From assembly GCA_046757925.1 (NCBI GenBank), contig JBHHZE010000002.1, positions 1-64,000 on the forward strand: 64,000 bases of DNA, given 5' to 3'. Shown here one piece after another: positions 1-7,919 of this stretch (its first letter is position 1; each line of letters opens with the position of its first letter). The position numbers and the translations under genes were made by a program. The notes beneath the pieces were generated by a model. The model ran no database searches, had not been told where the DNA came from, and saw only the letters and a program-made list of their open reading frames with translations. Source of the stretch: JAZDCZ01 sp046757925 (lineage in GTDB: Bacteria; Gemmatimonadota; Gemmatimonadetes; Gemmatimonadales; GWC2-71-9).

Positions 1-21
1 CGGCCTCTGGCCGCCTCAAAT

Positions 22-47
22 CAAAACGAGTCAGAGCTTTAGCTCTG
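22..47 (-). terminator. Putative rho-independent terminator after the tRNA-Gly gene
   Basis: Read leftward, a perfect 6-bp stem (CAGAGC/GCTCTG, 32..47) with a TAAA loop is followed by a T-rich stretch (ACTCGTTTTGATTTG). It lies just past the 3' end of the tRNA-Gly gene, where a terminator would be expected. The stem is short, so this is a moderate call. Confidence 0.5.
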
Positions 48-53
48 CTTCCA

Positions 54-126
54 AGCGGGAAACGGGACTCGAACCCGCGACCCCAACCTTGGCAAGGTTG
101 TGCTCTACCAGCTGAGCTATTCCCGC
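54..126 (-). tRNA. tRNA-Gly (GCC)
   Basis: A 73-nt cloverleaf on the minus strand. The acceptor stem pairs GCGGGAA with TTCCCGC, the D-arm reads AGCTCAGCTGGTAGAGC, the anticodon loop contains GCC between CTT and AAG, and the T-arm contains GGTTCGAAC. The 3' CCA is not encoded. It follows tRNA-Ala on the same strand about 110 bp downstream, so the two are probably co-transcribed. Confidence 0.96.
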
Positions 127-172
127 AATTCGGCGCCGACACCGCCACATCCCATCCCGCGGCGCCCCGCCG

Positions 173-232
173 CCCCGTCCTAGCCCGTCCTAGCCCGTCT
201 CAGTCCGTCCTCGTCCGTCCTCGTCCGTCCTA
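173..232. repeat. Six-unit 10-bp tandem repeat between two tRNA genes
   Basis: Six consecutive 10-bp units, beginning CCCCGTCCTA (173..182) and GCCCGTCCTA (183..192) and ending GTCCGTCCTA (223..232), drift by one to three bases around the core CCGTCC. The array fills most of the spacer between tRNA-Ala and tRNA-Gly and has no coding potential. Slippage is the likely origin. A role in processing the tRNA transcript is possible but unsupported. Confidence 0.85.
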
Positions 233-235
233 CAA

Positions 236-308
236 TGGAGGCGAGGGGGATCGAACCCCTGACCTCGTGAATGCCATTCACGCGCTCTCCCAACTGAGCT
301 ACGCCCCC
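236..308 (-). tRNA. tRNA-Ala (GGC)
   Basis: A 73-nt cloverleaf on the minus strand. The acceptor stem pairs GGGGGCG with CGCCTCC (one G-T pair), the D-arm reads AGCTCAGTTGGGAGAGC, the anticodon stem is CGTGA/TCACG with loop ATGGCAT (anticodon GGC), and the T-arm contains GGTTCGATC. The discriminator base is A and CCA is not encoded. It is the upstream member of the tRNA pair. Confidence 0.96.
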
Positions 309-351
309 GTTATATTAGGCCGCTCAGGGTGCCGTCCGGCCAGAACAAAAA

Positions 352-380
352 AAGCTAGCCGAGCGTTATGGGGGTGTCAA
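352..380 (-). promoter_or_regulatory. Putative sigma-70 promoter for the tRNA pair
   Basis: On the minus strand a perfect TTGACA (380..375) is followed after 17 bases by TAGCTT (357..352). This predicts a start near 345 and a leader of about 37 nt before tRNA-Ala. The -10 hexamer matches the consensus only partly, but the same TTGACA-17-TAGCTT pair recurs upstream of dnaE, which adds support. Confidence 0.5.
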
Positions 381-527
381 CCTAACTCTTGTGAACAGGC
401 GAACTTCGGGCGGCGTTCGGGGTAGAAAAGGTGTGCTCCCCCGGCTGGCGGGGCAGTGTCCGACGACGATTCAAACCGAAACCCGGGACCTTGCGGACAC
501 GGGTTTTCGGAGCAATATAGGGGCACC

Positions 528-1433
528 ATGAAACAGGTGAAACAAACTAAGAAGCGCGCGACGAAGAAGCGTCGTCGCCGCACGGCTGCCATCGCGGTCA
601 GCGAAGACGACCGTGACCTTCTCGACCAATACCTATTTGAGGTGAGCAAGACGCCGTTGCTCACACCTACCGAGGAAATCGAGCTGGCGAAGAAGGTCCG
701 GGCTGGTGACCAGGTGGCAATGCAGGAACTCGCGAAGCGGAACCTCCGGTTCGTGATCTCGGTAGCGAAAAAATATCAGAACAGAGGACTCCCACTCACC
801 GACTTGATTGGTGAGGGGAACGTCGGGCTGCTCACCGCCGCGAGAAAGTTCGATCCCGAACAGGGGGTCAAATTCATCTCTTATGCGGTATGGTGGATCA
901 GGCAGGCGATTCTGGCGTCCTTGGCCCGGCAGGGAAGGACGGTCCGGGTGCCGCTCAATCGCACGGCCGATCTTTCCAAGATCGTCAAGACGGCTGAGGC
1001 CCTGCGGCAGGAACTCCGCCGCGAGCCAACTCCCGAGGAGATCTCCAAGGCAACCTGCCTATCCCTCGAGGTCGTGCAGTCCCTCGCGGCTCTCAATACC
1101 GGGGAGGTCAGGCTCGACGCCCCACTGGACCCCGACGGCGACCGAGCTCTCATCGAGCGGTTCATCGCCGAAGATCTGCCGGACACCGAGGAGCGTACCA
1201 TGGAGCGCTTCCTCACCGACGAGATCAAGGATGCCTTGAAGACGCTCCCGGCTCGCGACGCCAAGGTGGTACGCCTTTATTTCGGACTCGACGGTGGGCG
1301 CGAGCATACCCTGGAGGAAATCGGCGGCATGCTCGGCGTCACCAGAGAACGGGTGCGTCAGCTCCGGGATCGTGCTCTCAAGAGGCTGCGCGAAGGTGAC
1401 GTCGGCAAGGCCCTAGGGAGCTTCGCGGCCTAA
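528..1433 (+). CDS. rpoD: Housekeeping-type RNA polymerase sigma-70 factor
   Basis: Directs RNA polymerase to promoters. From the chosen ATG (528, preceded by AGGGG) the product is 301 aa. A basic tail (KKRATKKRRRRT) leads into region 1.2 (DLLDQYLFEVSKTPLL), region 2 with the RNAP-binding and DNA-melting helix (KFISYAVWWIRQAI), region 3, and region 4.2 helix-turn-helix (VTRERVRQLRDRALKRLR). It lacks the long region 1.1 and non-conserved insert of E. coli RpoD, so it has the size of SigA-like or group-2 factors. A GTG at 456 would add 24 residues but has no clear ribosome site. I call it the principal sigma from its motif conservation. A second group-1 factor elsewhere cannot be excluded. It stands alone between the tRNAs and the mla operon. 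Confidence 0.9.
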   Translation: MKQVKQTKKRATKKRRRRTAAIAVSEDDRDLLDQYLFEVSKTPLLTPTEEIELAKKVRAGDQVAMQELAKRNLRFVISVAKKYQNRGLPLTDLIGEGNVGLLTAARKFDPEQGVKFISYAVWWIRQAILASLARQGRTVRVPLNRTADLSKIVKTAEALRQELRREPTPEEISKATCLSLEVVQSLAALNTGEVRLDAPLDPDGDRALIERFIAEDLPDTEERTMERFLTDEIKDALKTLPARDAKVVRLYFGLDGGREHTLEEIGGMLGVTRERVRQLRDRALKRLREGDVGKALGSFAA

Positions 1434-1436
1434 GCA

Positions 1437-1474
1437 GGGCGGTAGGAGCGACGCATGCGTCGCCCCTACCGCCC
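1437..1474. repeat. Dispersed palindrome (core GCGACGCATGCGTCGC), copy 1
   Basis: A 38-bp palindrome centred between 1455 and 1456, with 19-bp arms and one mismatch (1447/1464). It starts four bases after the sigma factor stop codon. Its core is shared with the palindrome at 10424..10463. It could act as a transcription terminator, although no T-run follows, or be a REP/MITE-like mobile palindrome. Confidence 0.85.
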
Positions 1475-1540
1475 GTACCGGGCGCGCCGTGCCCGCACAT
1501 TACCCTAGCCTCTTTGCCCTGTGTCCGGTAAATTCGCCTT

Positions 1541-2302
1541 GTGTATGAACTTGTCGCCCTCCGTGTCGCGGGTTGGCTCAGGGCTGTTGGTGGCCTTGCG
1601 CGTTTTCTGTCCGATGTAACCAGAAGCCTGCGCGACGTCGCCACCTGGACGCGCCTCACCGTTGTCCAAATGCGCCGTATCGGCGTCCAATCGTTGCCCA
1701 TCGCGCTATTCATCGCGGCGTTCATGGGAATCGTACTTGCGCTGCAGTCTTCCTACAGTCTCACCGGCGCCGTCCCGCTCTATTTCGTCGGCACCCTCGT
1801 TGGCAAGACGATCATGCTGGAACTCGCTCCAGTACTCACGGGGCTCGCGCTGGCCGGAAGGGTGGGCGCCAACATAGCGGCTGAACTGGGTACCATGCGG
1901 GTGACCGAGCAGGTCGAGGCTCTCGAGACTCTGGCGTACGATCCTCATGCATTTCTTGTGGTCCCACGTGTAATTGCCGCAACCGTCATGTTTCCCGTAG
2001 TCGTAGCCCTTGCCATGGCATTGGGAGTTCTGTCTGCATTGATAACGGCCGTCAACCTCATCGATCTTTCGACCGTCGATTTCATCAAAGGCCTGCGACT
2101 GTTTTACCACTTCAAGGATATCTGGTTCGGGCTCGTCAAAAGCATGTCGTTTGGTTTCTTGATCTCGCTGGTGGGTTGTCTCAAAGGTCTGAACACCGCA
2201 GGGGGGGCCGAAGGAGTGGGTCGCAGTACGACGCAGGCCGTGGTGATTTCGGCCCAGATGATACTCGTGCTGGATGCGTTCTGGGCGGTGGTGTTACTGT
2301 GA
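1541..2302 (+). CDS. mlaE: MlaE-family ABC transporter permease
   Basis: Inner-membrane permease of an MCE/Mla lipid transporter, which moves phospholipids between inner and outer membranes. The 253-aa product has the MlaE hallmarks: an amphipathic N-terminus, then hydrophobic segments around residues 50-70, 145-175 and 235-253. The conserved cytoplasmic stretch (GRVGANIAAELGTMRVTEQ) is followed by EALETLAYDP. The GTG start at 1541 lacks a convincing ribosome site, so the exact N-terminus is less sure. mlaF follows 22 bp downstream and mlaD overlaps mlaF. MlaB and MlaC are not in this cluster. Confidence 0.92.
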   Translation: MYELVALRVAGWLRAVGGLARFLSDVTRSLRDVATWTRLTVVQMRRIGVQSLPIALFIAAFMGIVLALQSSYSLTGAVPLYFVGTLVGKTIMLELAPVLTGLALAGRVGANIAAELGTMRVTEQVEALETLAYDPHAFLVVPRVIAATVMFPVVVALAMALGVLSALITAVNLIDLSTVDFIKGLRLFYHFKDIWFGLVKSMSFGFLISLVGCLKGLNTAGGAEGVGRSTTQAVVISAQMILVLDAFWAVVLL

Positions 2303-2324
2303 GCTGGACGGAGCTACCAACCAA

Positions 2325-3092
2325 ATGATTGCACTGCGAGCAGTATGCAAGAGCTTCGGATCCAAGACAGTCCTCAACGGGTTCTCCCTCGATGTGCAAG
2401 ATGGAGAGACGATGGTGGTGATCGGATACTCCGGGACAGGCAAGAGTGTCGCACTCAAGCACATAGTTGGACTGCTCGAGCCCGATGAAGGCGAGGTAGT
2501 GGTGGATGGACAGGTGGTGCACGAGCTCGACCGCAAGAATCTGTTCGATCTCAGATCCAAGATAGGATTTGTGTTTCAGTTCGCCGCACTGTTCGATTCG
2601 ATGACCGTGCGACAAAATATTGCGCTGGGGTTAAAGCGTCAGAAAGTCGCTCCGCGTGAGATCGACGAAAGAGTCCGGGAATCGTTGGCCTTGGTGGATA
2701 TGGAGGGGACCGAGGATCGATATCCTGTGGAACTCTCCGGCGGCATGCGAAAGCGCGTGGGTATTGCACGGTCGATCGCGCTCAAGCCGCGCTACATTCT
2801 CTATGACGAACCGACGTCCGGTCTGGATCCCGTCACTTCATCGGTGATCAACCAACTCATGGTTCGTACGCGTGAGAAGCTGGGCGTAACCGGGCTAGTC
2901 GTGACGCACGACATGAGCAGCGCCTATACAGTGGGCGATCGCATCGCCATGTTATACAAGGGAGCCATTCGGCAGGTCGGCACCGTGGAGCAGATTCAGC
3001 GGACCCACGATCCTATCGTGCGGCAGTTTATCGAGGGAAGACCGGAAGCCGTAGACGATGCCGAAGGTGCTGCTGCCAAGGCGGTTTCATGA
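2325..3092 (+). CDS. mlaF: MlaF-family ABC transporter ATPase
   Basis: ATPase subunit that powers the MlaE permease. The 255-aa protein shows Walker A (GYSGTGKS), the signature (LSGGMRKRVGIARSI), Walker B with catalytic Glu (YILYDEPTSGLDP) and the switch His (VVTHDM). ATG 2325 is preferred over an upstream in-frame ATG at 2274, which would overlap mlaE; GGAG precedes 2325. The stop overlaps the mlaD start (ATGA), indicating translational coupling. Confidence 0.94.
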   Translation: MIALRAVCKSFGSKTVLNGFSLDVQDGETMVVIGYSGTGKSVALKHIVGLLEPDEGEVVVDGQVVHELDRKNLFDLRSKIGFVFQFAALFDSMTVRQNIALGLKRQKVAPREIDERVRESLALVDMEGTEDRYPVELSGGMRKRVGIARSIALKPRYILYDEPTSGLDPVTSSVINQLMVRTREKLGVTGLVVTHDMSSAYTVGDRIAMLYKGAIRQVGTVEQIQRTHDPIVRQFIEGRPEAVDDAEGAAAKAVS

Positions 3093-4114
3093 AGCGACGA
3101 GACGAACTGATTGTGGGCGCCACCATTCTGTTTGCTCTGGTGGTGGTGTTTCTGGGAGCGGTCTGGCTATCGCAAGCGCAGCTGGGTTCTCACGGGCTCG
3201 TCCAGGGGGTGCGGTTTCGTACGGTGGGTGGATTGGGGGTGAACAACCCGGTCGTACTCCGTGGCGTACGTGTTGGGCGGGTGCTCTCGATTGAAATTCC
3301 CGAAGGGAGCTCCGACTGGGTGGAGGCCCAACTGCAGATTTACGAGGATGCCGTCAATAAGTCACTCATTCCGAAAGACCCCGCCATCATAGCGGCGTCA
3401 GCCTCGCTGTTCGGGGAATGGCAGGTCGAAATCATCAGTATGGATGACCCACCGGACGATCCGAATGTAGTGCGTGACTTGGAAGAGGCGGCCGATGAGG
3501 GAGGTGACCTGTGGCCCGGTGCTACCTTGCCGGACATCGGTCAGCTCACGGCGCAGGCGGGTCGCATCGCAACCGATATCGCCACGTTTTCCAATCGAAT
3601 CTCGACAGCGTTCGATTCGCAGACCGTATTGGACGTACAGCGATCGATTCGCGATCTGTCGGTAGTAGCAGATACGCTTACCGGATTCACGGAGCACCAG
3701 ACACAGGTGCTCGGCGAGGTGAGTGCACGCATTCATGCCGGCGCCGACGCGGTGCAGAGCGCGGCGATCATGTTGGAGCGAACGCTCTCGCGGGTCGATA
3801 CCGCGACGAGCGACGGCAAACTGGATTCGATAGTCACCAACCTCCAGGCTGCATCGGCCGAGATGAAGGCAGCGCTGGAGAATTTCAGGCAATTGCTGGA
3901 GGTGGCTCACGACAACCAGCAAAGCTTTGTGCGCGTTGTTGTGGGTGCTGATTCTATCATGACACGTCTGCAAAACATGAGTGGCACGTTGGGCCTTCTG
4001 TTCGGTGACTCGGCCCTGTACGTACAATCCACCGACGCGGTGACCGAGCTACGTGATCTCATCGCCGATATCAAGGCGAATCCGCGGAAGTATTTCAAGT
4101 TTTCGGTCTTTTGA
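3089..4114 (+). CDS. mlaD: MlaD/MCE-domain periplasmic lipid-binding protein
   Basis: Substrate-binding MCE protein anchored in the inner membrane. The 341-aa product has one N-terminal transmembrane helix (about residues 8-28) and an MCE domain (about 35-115) with the typical RTVGGLGVNNPVVLRGVRVG. A long helical, coiled-coil-prone region (about 150-300) is expected to span the periplasm or oligomerise. It is longer than E. coli MlaD (about 180 aa) and nearer in shape to long bacterial MCE proteins. It is coupled to mlaF by an ATGA overlap and abuts the Nudix gene with no gap. Confidence 0.9.
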   Translation: MKRRDELIVGATILFALVVVFLGAVWLSQAQLGSHGLVQGVRFRTVGGLGVNNPVVLRGVRVGRVLSIEIPEGSSDWVEAQLQIYEDAVNKSLIPKDPAIIAASASLFGEWQVEIISMDDPPDDPNVVRDLEEAADEGGDLWPGATLPDIGQLTAQAGRIATDIATFSNRISTAFDSQTVLDVQRSIRDLSVVADTLTGFTEHQTQVLGEVSARIHAGADAVQSAAIMLERTLSRVDTATSDGKLDSIVTNLQAASAEMKAALENFRQLLEVAHDNQQSFVRVVVGADSIMTRLQNMSGTLGLLFGDSALYVQSTDAVTELRDLIADIKANPRKYFKFSVF

Positions 4115-4576
4115 GTGACTGAACCACGGGGTGCGAAACGCGAGGTGAGCGCGGGGGGGGTCGTGTTCCGGTGCTTCTCGGAAGGCCCGAAGTTCCTGTT
4201 GATCAATGACGCCTACAGCAACTGGGGATTTCCGAAAGGCCACTTGGACGACAGCGAGGTGCCGGAAGAGGCGGCGCGCCGGGAAGTTGGGGAAGAGACC
4301 GGCCTGACGGAGCTGACGGAACTCGGGGCGCTGGGAGTCATTGACTGGTTCTTTCGGTTCCGCGGCCAACTAATCCACAAATACTGCCACTTCTTTCTAT
4401 TCGAATCACCTGCGGGCTCACCGGTGCCGCAGTTGGAGGAGGGGATAACCGCGTGCCGTTGGTACCCCTACGCCGATGCGGTGAGGAATATCTCGTACGA
4501 GAATGCGCGGACGATCCTCCGCAGGGCGGGTGCGGAGGTTTCCAAGCGCCGCTCCGAAGCAGGTTCAGCTGACTGA
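4115..4576 (+). CDS. Nudix hydrolase
   Basis: A 153-aa Nudix pyrophosphohydrolase. A full Nudix box lies at residues 42-64: G followed by HLDDS, E, VPEEAAR, REVGEETG. The N-terminus (SAGGVVFR) and the fold resemble diadenosine-polyphosphate (Ap4A) or MutT-like members, but the substrate cannot be read from sequence. The GTG start directly follows the mlaD stop. Being last in an mla operon suggests co-transcription, not necessarily a shared pathway. Confidence 0.85.
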   Translation: MTEPRGAKREVSAGGVVFRCFSEGPKFLLINDAYSNWGFPKGHLDDSEVPEEAARREVGEETGLTELTELGALGVIDWFFRFRGQLIHKYCHFFLFESPAGSPVPQLEEGITACRWYPYADAVRNISYENARTILRRAGAEVSKRRSEAGSAD

Positions 4577-4585
4577 GGGGGCGAG

Positions 4586-5365
4586 TTGGCTGTCGTTCCG
4601 GTGGTGCACCGCGATGCCGCTCTGCGTGCTACAATCAAGAAGGGGCTACCACGTGGAGTGAGAATGAAGCTGTGCCGTGGGCCAGAACGCCTCGAGCCCC
4701 TGCTGCAGAGCGAACTGGTGGACGCCATAGTTCTTGACGTCCGGACCCATGGAGTGGATCACTTGACGTTCCTCTCCGAGAATTATCCCGGAATCCCGGT
4801 GTTCGCCATGAGCCCATTTCGACCCGACGATGGTCGACTGCTCACAGCTTGCCTGGAAAACGGGGTCCGCGGCATTCTGGTTGAGGGTGTCGATGACGCC
4901 GCCGCGGGCGAAATGGTCGCCTCTGGTTCTGCGGGTCGCGTGAGGAGGATGGCATTGGCGGACGCTCCCAGGTTGCTTAGGCTGACAGAGCCGATCCAGC
5001 TTGAAGCTTGGCGCCTGGTACTGGACCGCGTCGGAACGGGAACTCGGACCTCGGATGTTGCTAGGGCCCTGCGGAAGACCCGTGAGCATTTGTCCCGCGA
5101 GTTTGGAGCAGGGGGTGCGCCGAACCTCAAGCGTGTGCTGGACCTCGTTTGTGCGGCGTGGGCAGCAGATCTGTTGCGCAATCCCGGTTACTCGGTCCGT
5201 GCGGTCGCCTCGATTCTCGGGCTATCGTCCGCCAGCCACCTGGCCGTAACCGCCCGGCGGGTCGCCGGTGCGACACCGCGGGAACTGGGGGACCTGGGCC
5301 CCCGGGGAGTACTGCGGCGATTCCTGAAGGGGAGGACACGGTCGAGAGTATCGACCGGATGCTGA
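4586..5365 (+). CDS. Pseudo-receiver plus AraC-type HTH regulator
   Basis: A 259-aa protein of two parts. Residues about 1-115 look like a response-regulator receiver (AIVLDVRTHGVD around a possible phospho-Asp; PVFAMSPFRPDD; GVRGILVEGVDD). The conserved lysine of the last strand is missing and the N-terminal acidic pair is weak, so it may not be phosphorylated. Residues about 180-250 resemble the second half of an AraC helix-turn-helix (VRAVASILGLSSASHLAVTARR). TTG start at 4586 with GAGGGGG just upstream, 9 bp after the Nudix stop. No histidine kinase is nearby. It sits immediately ahead of the ATP synthase genes, but a link is only inference. Confidence 0.65.
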   Translation: MAVVPVVHRDAALRATIKKGLPRGVRMKLCRGPERLEPLLQSELVDAIVLDVRTHGVDHLTFLSENYPGIPVFAMSPFRPDDGRLLTACLENGVRGILVEGVDDAAAGEMVASGSAGRVRRMALADAPRLLRLTEPIQLEAWRLVLDRVGTGTRTSDVARALRKTREHLSREFGAGGAPNLKRVLDLVCAAWAADLLRNPGYSVRAVASILGLSSASHLAVTARRVAGATPRELGDLGPRGVLRRFLKGRTRSRVSTGC

Positions 5366-5396
5366 GATGCCCTCCGCCGGTTGCCGGCTGCGTGCT

Positions 5397-5414
5397 TTGT
5401 GATATTTTTCACAA
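5397..5414. promoter_or_regulatory. CRP/FNR-like operator upstream of atpA
   Basis: An 18-bp perfect inverted repeat, TTGTGA-TATTTT-TCACAA, lies 55 bp before the atpA start. It matches the classical CRP half-site arrangement TGTGA-N6-TCACA exactly. In the 104-bp intergenic region it is the only clear palindrome. A CRP/FNR-family regulator controlling the F1 genes is inferred; no such regulator is encoded in this window. Confidence 0.55.
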
Positions 5415-5469
5415 CCTTTTCGGCGAACCCGAGACTCATTCGACTTGCTAAGGAACTACGGCGTCGTCC

Positions 5470-7005
5470 ATGACTACAGATTCAATCCTCCGCCCCGGAG
5501 AACTGAAAGAGGTTCTCCTCAAAGAGATCGAGGCAGCCGATCTCAAGGCCTTCGATACCCAAGAGGTCGGCACCGTGCTCGAGGTCAAAGATGGAATAGC
5601 CCGGGTTTACGGGTTGGGATCCGCGATGGCCGGCGAGATGCTGGAGTTTTCCGCCTCTGAAACGGGAAATACTATTATCGGCCTAGCACTCAACCTGGAA
5701 GAGGACAACCTGGGCGCGGTGATCCTCGGGGACTTCCTGCAGCTGCGAGAGGGTGACGAGGTGAGGCGTACGGCGCGCGTACTACAAGTCCCGGTAGGTC
5801 CAGCCCTGGTGGGTCGGGTGGTCGATCCTTTGGGCAACCCGGTTGACGGGCTGGGTCCCATAAAAACCGAAACATTCCGGACCTTGGAGTCGCAGGCTCC
5901 TGGCATTATCGCGCGCCAGCCCGTCAAGGAGCCGCTTCAGACCGGTATCAAGGCGGTCGACTCGATGATTCCAATCGGGAGAGGCCAGCGTGAACTCATC
6001 ATTGGGGACAGAGGCACCGGAAAGACCGCGATAGCAGTTGACACGATAATAAACCAGAGGAGTGAGAACGTTATCTGTGTGTACGTAGCGATCGGTCAGA
6101 AAAACTCCACGGTTGCCTCGGTAGTCGAGCGGCTCAAGGAACACGATGCCATGGCCTACACCATCGTGGTGGTCGCGAGCGCATCGGACCCGGCTCCTAT
6201 GCAGTTCATCGCACCCTACTCCGGCTGCGCCATGGCCGAATACTTCATGTACGGCGAGGGCGGTGCCACTCTCTGCGTGTACGACGATCTCTCTAAGCAC
6301 GCACAGGCGTACCGCCAGATGTCGCTGGTGCTGAGGCGCCCGCCGGGACGAGAGGCCTATCCGGGTGATGTCTTCTATCTCCATTCGCGGTTGTTGGAGC
6401 GGGCGGCGAAGCTGTCGGATGCGGAGGGTGGTGGATCGCTGACGGCGCTTCCGATAATCGAGACTCAGGCCGGTGACGTTTCGGCCTACATTCCCACGAA
6501 CGTAATCTCGATCACTGATGGCCAGATCTTCCTCGAAACCGATCTGTTCTATTCAAATGTGCGACCGGCGATCAACCCCGGTATTTCGGTTTCCAGGGTT
6601 GGGGGAAGTGCCCAGATCAAGGCGATGAAGCAAGTCGCCGGACGGTTGCGTCTCGAGTACGCGCAGTACCGTGAGCTCGAAGCTTTCGCCCAGTTCGGGT
6701 CGGATCTGGACGAGGCCACTCAGCGGCAACTCGCCAGAGGATCTCGCATCGTACAGGTTCTGAAGCAGCCGCAGTACTCGCCTCAGCCGGTCGAGAACCA
6801 AATCGTCATCATCTTTGCCGTCACCAACGGGTTTCTGGATGTTGTGGAGTCAGAGGATATCCGCGGCTGGGAAACAGATCTATACCAGTATCTCGCTGCG
6901 AAGCACGAAACGTTGCTGGATGAGATCCGCACCAAGAAGAAGTTGGATGACGACATACAAGCGAGGCTCCACCAGGCCATAGAGAGTTTCGAGGCGATGA
7001 GGTAG
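5470..7005 (+). CDS. atpA: ATP synthase F1 subunit alpha
   Basis: Non-catalytic nucleotide-binding subunit of the F1 head. The 511-aa length is normal. Visible motifs are the P-loop (GDRGTGKT), QRELIIGDRG, the conserved FYLHSRLLERAAKLS and ISITDGQIFLETDLF. First gene of atpA-G-D-C; the F0 genes (a, b, c) and delta are not adjacent, since a regulator gene lies upstream. Confidence 0.98.
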   Translation: MTTDSILRPGELKEVLLKEIEAADLKAFDTQEVGTVLEVKDGIARVYGLGSAMAGEMLEFSASETGNTIIGLALNLEEDNLGAVILGDFLQLREGDEVRRTARVLQVPVGPALVGRVVDPLGNPVDGLGPIKTETFRTLESQAPGIIARQPVKEPLQTGIKAVDSMIPIGRGQRELIIGDRGTGKTAIAVDTIINQRSENVICVYVAIGQKNSTVASVVERLKEHDAMAYTIVVVASASDPAPMQFIAPYSGCAMAEYFMYGEGGATLCVYDDLSKHAQAYRQMSLVLRRPPGREAYPGDVFYLHSRLLERAAKLSDAEGGGSLTALPIIETQAGDVSAYIPTNVISITDGQIFLETDLFYSNVRPAINPGISVSRVGGSAQIKAMKQVAGRLRLEYAQYRELEAFAQFGSDLDEATQRQLARGSRIVQVLKQPQYSPQPVENQIVIIFAVTNGFLDVVESEDIRGWETDLYQYLAAKHETLLDEIRTKKKLDDDIQARLHQAIESFEAMR

Positions 7006-7009
7006 GGGG

Positions 7010-7909
7010 ATGGCAAAGCCACGGGAGCTACGCAGGCGTATCAAGTCGGTCGAGAACACCCGCCAGATAACTCGGACTATGGAGATGGTCGCCACTTCGC
7101 GATTGAAGCGCGCGCAGGACAGAGTGACCGCGGCCCGACCATATGCAGAGGCCCTGCGTCAGGTGATATCGAACCTGTACTCGCCCGATCTGGTAGATCG
7201 CTTTGATCTGTTACGACAGCCGGAGAGACGATCCCGCGTTGCGCTGATCTTGCTTACCAGTAACCGCGGGCTGTGTGGAGCCTTCAACGGAAATCTGATC
7301 AGAGAGGCGAAAGGCCGCTTGACGGAACTGGAAGGGCAGGGGATCGAGGTCGATCTACACGGGATCGGTAGGAAGGGTATCCAGTACTTTAGGTACGTGG
7401 GGCGACGGTTGACGTCTGCGCGAGATGACATCGGCGATCGCCCCACAGCGGCCCATGCGGTCGAGGTCATGGAACCACTCATGCGCGCTTTTGCTAGCCG
7501 TGAACTGGACGGTGTGGAGGTGGTATTCGCGAAGTTCAATAGCGCGCTGTCCACACCTCCAAAGTTGTTGTCCGTCTTACCCATCCGATCGCCCGAGGAA
7601 TTGAGCGGAGGCCGAACTGATGGTAAGGCACAGAGCTACAAGGGAGTTGCCAACTACATTCTGCGTCCGTCTGCGGAGGAGATAGTTGGAGCGGTTCTTC
7701 CGTTGTATATACGAAACGCGCTCTACCGCGCGCTGGTAGAGACGGCGGCATCCGAGCAGGGTGCGCGACGGACCGCAATGAAGAACGCGACTGACAACGC
7801 TGGCGAAATGCTGGATCGCCTGCGCCGGAGCTACAATCGAGCGCGGCAGGCCCAGATCACTCAAGAGTTAGCCGAGATAGTTGGTGGAGCAGAAGCTCTT
7901 TCCGGATAG
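7010..7909 (+). CDS. atpG: ATP synthase F1 subunit gamma
   Basis: Central rotor stalk of F1, 299 aa. The N-terminal helix (ELRRRIKSVENTRQITRTMEMVA), the ITSNRGLCGAFN-type motif (here LLTSNRGLCGAFNGN) and the C-terminal helix (MKNATDNAGEMLDRL) are diagnostic. Starts 5 bp after atpA with GGGGG upstream. Confidence 0.97.
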   Translation: MAKPRELRRRIKSVENTRQITRTMEMVATSRLKRAQDRVTAARPYAEALRQVISNLYSPDLVDRFDLLRQPERRSRVALILLTSNRGLCGAFNGNLIREAKGRLTELEGQGIEVDLHGIGRKGIQYFRYVGRRLTSARDDIGDRPTAAHAVEVMEPLMRAFASRELDGVEVVFAKFNSALSTPPKLLSVLPIRSPEELSGGRTDGKAQSYKGVANYILRPSAEEIVGAVLPLYIRNALYRALVETAASEQGARRTAMKNATDNAGEMLDRLRRSYNRARQAQITQELAEIVGGAEALSG

Positions 7910-7919
7910 AGGATTACAA

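Noticed and set aside
173..232. Tandem repeat considered as a CRISPR array
   Set aside because: Units are 10 bp, directly abutting, with no spacers and no cas genes.
310..317. TAATATAA just upstream of tRNA-Ala as its -10 box
   Set aside because: It lies only one base from the mature tRNA 5' end and has no -35 partner; the TTGACA-17-TAGCTT pair further upstream is better placed.
456..527. 24-residue N-terminal extension of the sigma factor from GTG 456
   Set aside because: No ribosome site at 456, while AGGGG precedes ATG 528 and the product then begins with the expected basic tail.
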